In this document: in pieces, positions 4,472-7,284 of the stretch
Position numbering within the stretch: position 1 is the first letter of the stretch
Layout: each line of letters begins with the position of its first letter
From: CAYPZL01 sp964415045
GTDB taxonomy: Bacteria > Planctomycetota > Phycisphaerae > Sedimentisphaerales > Anaerobacaceae
Length of the DNA stretch: 7,284 bases
Assembly (NCBI GenBank): GCA_964415045.1
Contig: CAYPZL010000246.1
Span: forward strand, 1 to 7,284
Reading direction: 5' to 3'
The notes under the pieces: model-generated
The model's database searches: none
What the model saw: the letters and a program-made list of their open reading frames with translations, nothing else
Told to the model about the DNA's origin: nothing
Program-made: the position numbers and the translations under genes

Positions 4472-7284
4472 TTATGGCTTGACTGCGCGCCTGTAGATGC
4501 GGAGGTCGTCGATTTGGCCGGAGAAGAAGCGGTTGGGGGTGGCTCCGGCACCGATGATCAGGCCGGCATTGGGTATTGCCAGTTCTCCTTGTTCGTCCCG
4601 GGCGACCTCTTGCTCATCGACCAGCAGGATGCGGCTGGTGCCGTCCCATACCAGGCCGATACGATGCCACCGCCCGTCGGTGATCACCACGTCGGAAAAC
4701 AGCGGCACACCGTTGCCCGCGATAGAGCTCAGCGCGGTCATCAGGCTGCCATCGGCCGGATTCGTGTACAGCCAGTCCGCTGCGCCGCCCGAGACGATGA
4801 CCTCGTCCGGCGTCCCGCCCTTGACCCAGGCCAGAATGCTGAACGGCCCGGCGCTTAGTTCCGGCACGGGATCGGTCACGATGCAGTCATCGGCGCCATC
4901 GAATGCCAGCGCACCGCCTACCGAGCCACCATCCGGTTGCCAAGCCGGATCGCCCATCACCACCGCGTCGCTATCGCCTGCGCTATCCGCAGCCATCATG
5001 CCTTCTGTTTCGTCCAACGCCCAATGTGCAACCAGGGTCGGATCGACCACTTCCTTTTCCAGGTACTCGGCCAGCATGAACAGATCCTGCTCATCCACAA
5101 TCCCATCACCCCACGCGTATGGACCGATGTCACAAATCGAATCACTTTGGCCCCAATGCTGTGTCAGGACCACCACGTCCTTACCATTCGCTTTTCCGTC
5201 GCCGTTGAAATCAACGATGGGCAGGATAGGGGCCTGCCAGTTTTCCCAAGCGTTTCCGGAGTTCGTCACGAAGTACAGCGCTGTCCCATCCGGTGAGAAA
5301 CGTGGCATCACATCATGTACAAAGCTGTTGACCATTCGTCCCATGTTCACCGGCGTTACCCAGGGCGAGGAAAGACTCGCGCGCCTTGTCATCCACATAT
5401 CACAATCGCCATACCCGCCGGGCCTGTGCGTGTCCGCCCACGTATTACCAGAGAAGAAGAGCAGTAGACCATCTGGTGAGAGGTTATGGTTCGTTTCATC
5501 GTATGGACTGTTTAGCGCAGGACCGAGATTCTCGGCCTCGCCCCAAGGATCGGCGCGTGACGCGCGTCGAGTCACGTAGCCGTCAGCGCCACCTTGTCCG
5601 CCAGTTCTTCTTGATGTGAAGTAGAGCTCCAAACCGTCCGGCGACATCGAAGGGACTCCATCCCAAGCGGAACTGTTGATCGGTGGCCCAATATTCACAG
5701 CCTGCCCCCAAGGAGCGTCCTTTGTGGGCCGTGTAGTCACGTATATGTCCGTGCTGCCGTGGCCGCCGGACCGCGTAGAGTGGAAGTGCAGCGTAAGCCC
5801 GTCCTCGGAGATCGCGAACGCGGCGTCAAAGGCTGAACTGTTAACCGCTGTCCCCAGGTTCTCCGGGAGGCCCCAGTCTTCATGGACTGAGCTGCGCCGC
5901 AGCACCCAGCCATCGAAATTCCCCCGACCACCGGCGCGATCTGATTCGATGTACATTTCGAGTCCGTCACTGGAGAGGCAATCGATAGACTCGTGCGCCG
6001 GGTCGATGAGGGGAATGATTGATCTGAGATTCACCGGTTCGCCAAAGGCGATATCTGCGTGGGCGGGCCGTACGTCGAGCCCGGGAGAAAAACAAAGCGC
6101 AAAGAGAGACGTCAGAAACATCGGAACTTCAAAGGGTTTCATGATGAACCCTCCCTTCTGCCCGAAGGCAATGAACGCTAGAACGATTCGGTTCTCAGCT
6201 CTTCCAGCATGGAAGACGAGTCGACAGCGGGACAGAACTCGGGTAACCAGTTCCGCAATCCTCGACGTGCCAAGCCGAGCGCGGGAGAACTGTCCCCGGC
6301 GGAGGAGTATGGCATACCGGCTCATGTCGGCGGTGACATTCTCCTCGTCACGAAGGTATTGGAACTGCTGCGCGCGTTGCAGGTAGTTGTCTGGATCCGT
6401 GGGATCAGCTTGAATCCTCTTCGTATAGTGCTGTACCCTCTCCCTGTAGTGTCTGTTCATGACGGCCTCAGCTCCCGCCAGAGCCTCGTTGGGCTGCTGA
6501 CTGCGGACGAGGGTGTTGGCGAACAAGTTCCTGGCATCGAGTCCCACGTGCTGGCTTTCCAGGATCGGCCGGAGCAGCTTGCGCGCCTCCGCAAGCCGAC
6601 CTTTGGCGACAAGGCCATGGGCATTGGATAGGACCCTCGCCTGTCTGGCACCTTCGGCCTCGGCCAGCCGAACCTGGTATTGATTCCATAGGAAGAGAAC
6701 TGTGATTGCACCGACGACGATTGCAGTGGCCAGTATAGCGGCGGCCTGCAACCGGTTCCTGCGAAGGAGCTTCCACAAGCAGTAGGTTGTGCTGGGCGCA
6801 TGTGCTGCGACCGGTCTGTGTTCCAGGTGTCTCTCGATGTCGAGCGCGAGGCCGGAGGCTCCTTCGTAGCGGCGGGCGCGGTCTTTCTCCAGGGCCTTCA
6901 TGACGATCCAGTCCAGATCGCCGCGCACTGCTTTTGCCAGTAAATCGGGCGTACAGCCCCGGCGTTTGGCGATGTCGGTCAGTGTTTCGCCGAGGGTGCT
7001 CAGTTTCGTCGAGGGCTTGATGGGCTCCTGTTCGCGGATGATTCGCTGCATCTCGATATAGCCGGCCTTGCGGAGTTCCTCTTCGCTAAACGGCGTGGTG
7101 CCCGTGAGCAACTCGTACAGAAGCACGCCGAGCGAGTAGATGTCGGAGCGGGTGTCGATGTCCATGTCGTTGAGTTCCGCCTGCTCGGGGCTCATGTAGG
7201 CGGGGGTGCCGATGATGTGGGCGTAGCGGGTGAAGAGCGTCTTTTCGGTGAGCTTCTGGTTGGTGGCCTTGGCGATGCCGAAGT
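4472..7284 (-). CDS. Ser/Thr protein kinase continuous with PD40, dockerin-like and LamG-like domains (5' end cut off)
   Basis: One frame runs from the right window edge to TAA at 4472. The kinase part begins inside subdomain VII (FGIAK; the Asp codon of DFG is cut by the edge), then GTPAYMSPEQ and DTRSDIYSLGVLLYELLTG, ending with GDLDWIVMKALEKDRARRY, typical of planctomycete Hanks-type kinases. Numbering from Met at 7195, a basic stretch WKLLRRNR (141-148) leads into one transmembrane helix (about 149-170). A helical TPR-like region follows (about 185-300), then a less conserved linker. From Met352 (6142) comes a signal-like segment, five PD40 blade motifs (SSDGLEMYIESDR, SEDGLTLHFHSTR, SPDGLELYFTSRR, SPDGLLLFF, SPDGTALYF), a dockerin-like calcium loop pair (VDFNGDGKANGKDVVVLTQHW and GDGIVDEQDLFMLAEYL), and a LamG/concanavalin-like domain (VAHWALDE to QIDDLRIYRRAV). 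A fused transmembrane kinase with an external sensor is one reading. The other is a 3'-truncated kinase running by chance into a separate 556-residue secreted protein starting at 6142. Confidence 0.85.
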   Translation of the reverse strand, partial: FGIAKATNQKLTEKTLFTRYAHIIGTPAYMSPEQAELNDMDIDTRSDIYSLGVLLYELLTGTTPFSEEELRKAGYIEMQRIIREQEPIKPSTKLSTLGETLTDIAKRRGCTPDLLAKAVRGDLDWIVMKALEKDRARRYEGASGLALDIERHLEHRPVAAHAPSTTYCLWKLLRRNRLQAAAILATAIVVGAITVLFLWNQYQVRLAEAEGARQARVLSNAHGLVAKGRLAEARKLLRPILESQHVGLDARNLFANTLVRSQQPNEALAGAEAVMNRHYRERVQHYTKRIQADPTDPDNYLQRAQQFQYLRDEENVTADMSRYAILLRRGQFSRARLGTSRIAELVTRVLSRCRLVFHAGRAENRIVLAFIAFGQKGGFIMKPFEVPMFLTSLFALCFSPGLDVRPAHADIAFGEPVNLRSIIPLIDPAHESIDCLSSDGLEMYIESDRAGGRGNFDGWVLRRSSVHEDWGLPENLGTAVNSSAFDAAFAISEDGLTLHFHSTRSGGHGSTDIYVTTRPTKDAPWGQAVNIGPPINSSAWDGVPSMSPDGLELYFTSRRTGGQGGADGYVTRRASRADPWGEAENLGPALNSPYDETNHNLSPDGLLLFFSGNTWADTHRPGGYGDCDMWMTRRASLSSPWVTPVNMGRMVNSFVHDVMPRFSPDGTALYFVTNSGNAWENWQAPILPIVDFNGDGKANGKDVVVLTQHWGQSDSICDIGPYAWGDGIVDEQDLFMLAEYLEKEVVDPTLVAHWALDETEGMMAADSAGDSDAVVMGDPAWQPDGGSVGGALAFDGADDCIVTDPVPELSAGPFSILAWVKGGTPDEVIVSGGAADWLYTNPADGSLMTALSSIAGNGVPLFSDVVITDGRWHRIGLVWDGTSRILLVDEQEVARDEQGELAIPNAGLIIGAGATPNRFFSGQIDDLRIYRRAVKP
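6140..6157 (-). promoter_or_regulatory. Strong internal ribosome binding site and start (ATG 6142)
   Basis: On the minus strand AAGGGAGGG (6157-6149) lies 6 nt before ATG (6142-6140). That ATG opens MKPFEVPMFLTSLFALCF, and the segment ends at a plausible signal peptidase site, RPAHA. An optimal ribosome site plus an export signal in the middle of a long frame suggests the PD40/dockerin/LamG part is, or recently was, its own gene (4472-6142). No clear promoter is visible just upstream, so it could be translated from a kinase transcript. Confidence 0.6.
6200..6216. other. Short hairpin in the kinase/PD40 linker
   Basis: TCTTCC-AGCAT-GGAAGA forms a 6-bp stem within the poorly conserved linker between the kinase/TPR region and the internal ATG at 6142. 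No T-run follows on the minus strand, so it is not a convincing terminator for a separate kinase gene. Confidence 0.25.

Noticed and set aside
3988..4482. Plus-strand frame of 164 codons across the small secreted gene and the terminator
   Set aside because: It is very Arg/Pro-rich, runs through the terminator hairpin and into the 3' end of the kinase/LamG gene, and has no recognisable motif.
4497..5579. 360-codon plus-strand frame opposite the PD40/LamG region
   Set aside because: It is a shadow of the minus-strand gene, whose PD40, dockerin and LamG motifs are unmistakable.
5041..6060. PD40 motif repetition as a possible DNA repeat array
   Set aside because: The repetition is at the protein level (blade motifs) with divergent DNA. 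It is not a tandem or CRISPR-type repeat.

Overview
The window looks like a GC-rich chromosomal segment from a Planctomycetota bacterium, probably of the Phycisphaerae/Sedimentisphaerales type. This assignment is inferred from gene content. The supporting genes are a Tat-exported sulfatase, a membrane-anchored SGNH hydrolase with a TPR, and a planctomycete-style Ser/Thr kinase whose frame runs into PD40 repeats, dockerin-like EF-hand repeats and a LamG-like domain. No tRNA, rRNA, CRISPR array or intact transposase gene is visible.

Layout from left to right. Bases 1-39 are AT-rich and unlike the rest. Minus-strand 40-831 is the N-terminal half of a sulfatase that stops exactly where the compositional break occurs. 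The divergent intergenic region 832-1060 holds a 71-bp REP/BIME-like inverted repeat and a good minus-strand promoter that would start the sulfatase transcript at the edge of that repeat. Plus-strand 1061-2590 is an SGNH/GDSL-type hydrolase with an N-terminal membrane anchor and a TPR-like segment. It runs convergently into minus-strand 2565-3284, a complete cytoplasmic glycerophosphodiester phosphodiesterase, and the two genes overlap by 26 bp. Plus-strand 3563 to about 3970 is a decayed secreted DUF1566 gene with an in-frame amber codon and no end. It is followed by a small secreted-protein gene (about 4098-4357) that appears to carry a one-base deletion and an ATA where its start codon should be. 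A hairpin terminator at 4398-4441 serves the long minus-strand gene 4472-7284, which is cut by the right edge. That gene reads without a stop from a kinase catalytic domain through a transmembrane helix and TPR-like region into a PD40, dockerin-like and LamG-like protein, which also has its own strong internal ribosome binding site and signal peptide.

The genes do not form an obvious operon: strands alternate and the functions are unrelated. The main theme is gene decay and rearrangement, with three damaged genes within about 4.4 kb, plus one possible kinase/sensor fusion. I did not find a convincing new multi-gene system. The observations most worth checking are the kinase-PD40-LamG continuity, the inverted repeat at the predicted 5' end of the sulfatase mRNA, and the sharp junction at the left edge.
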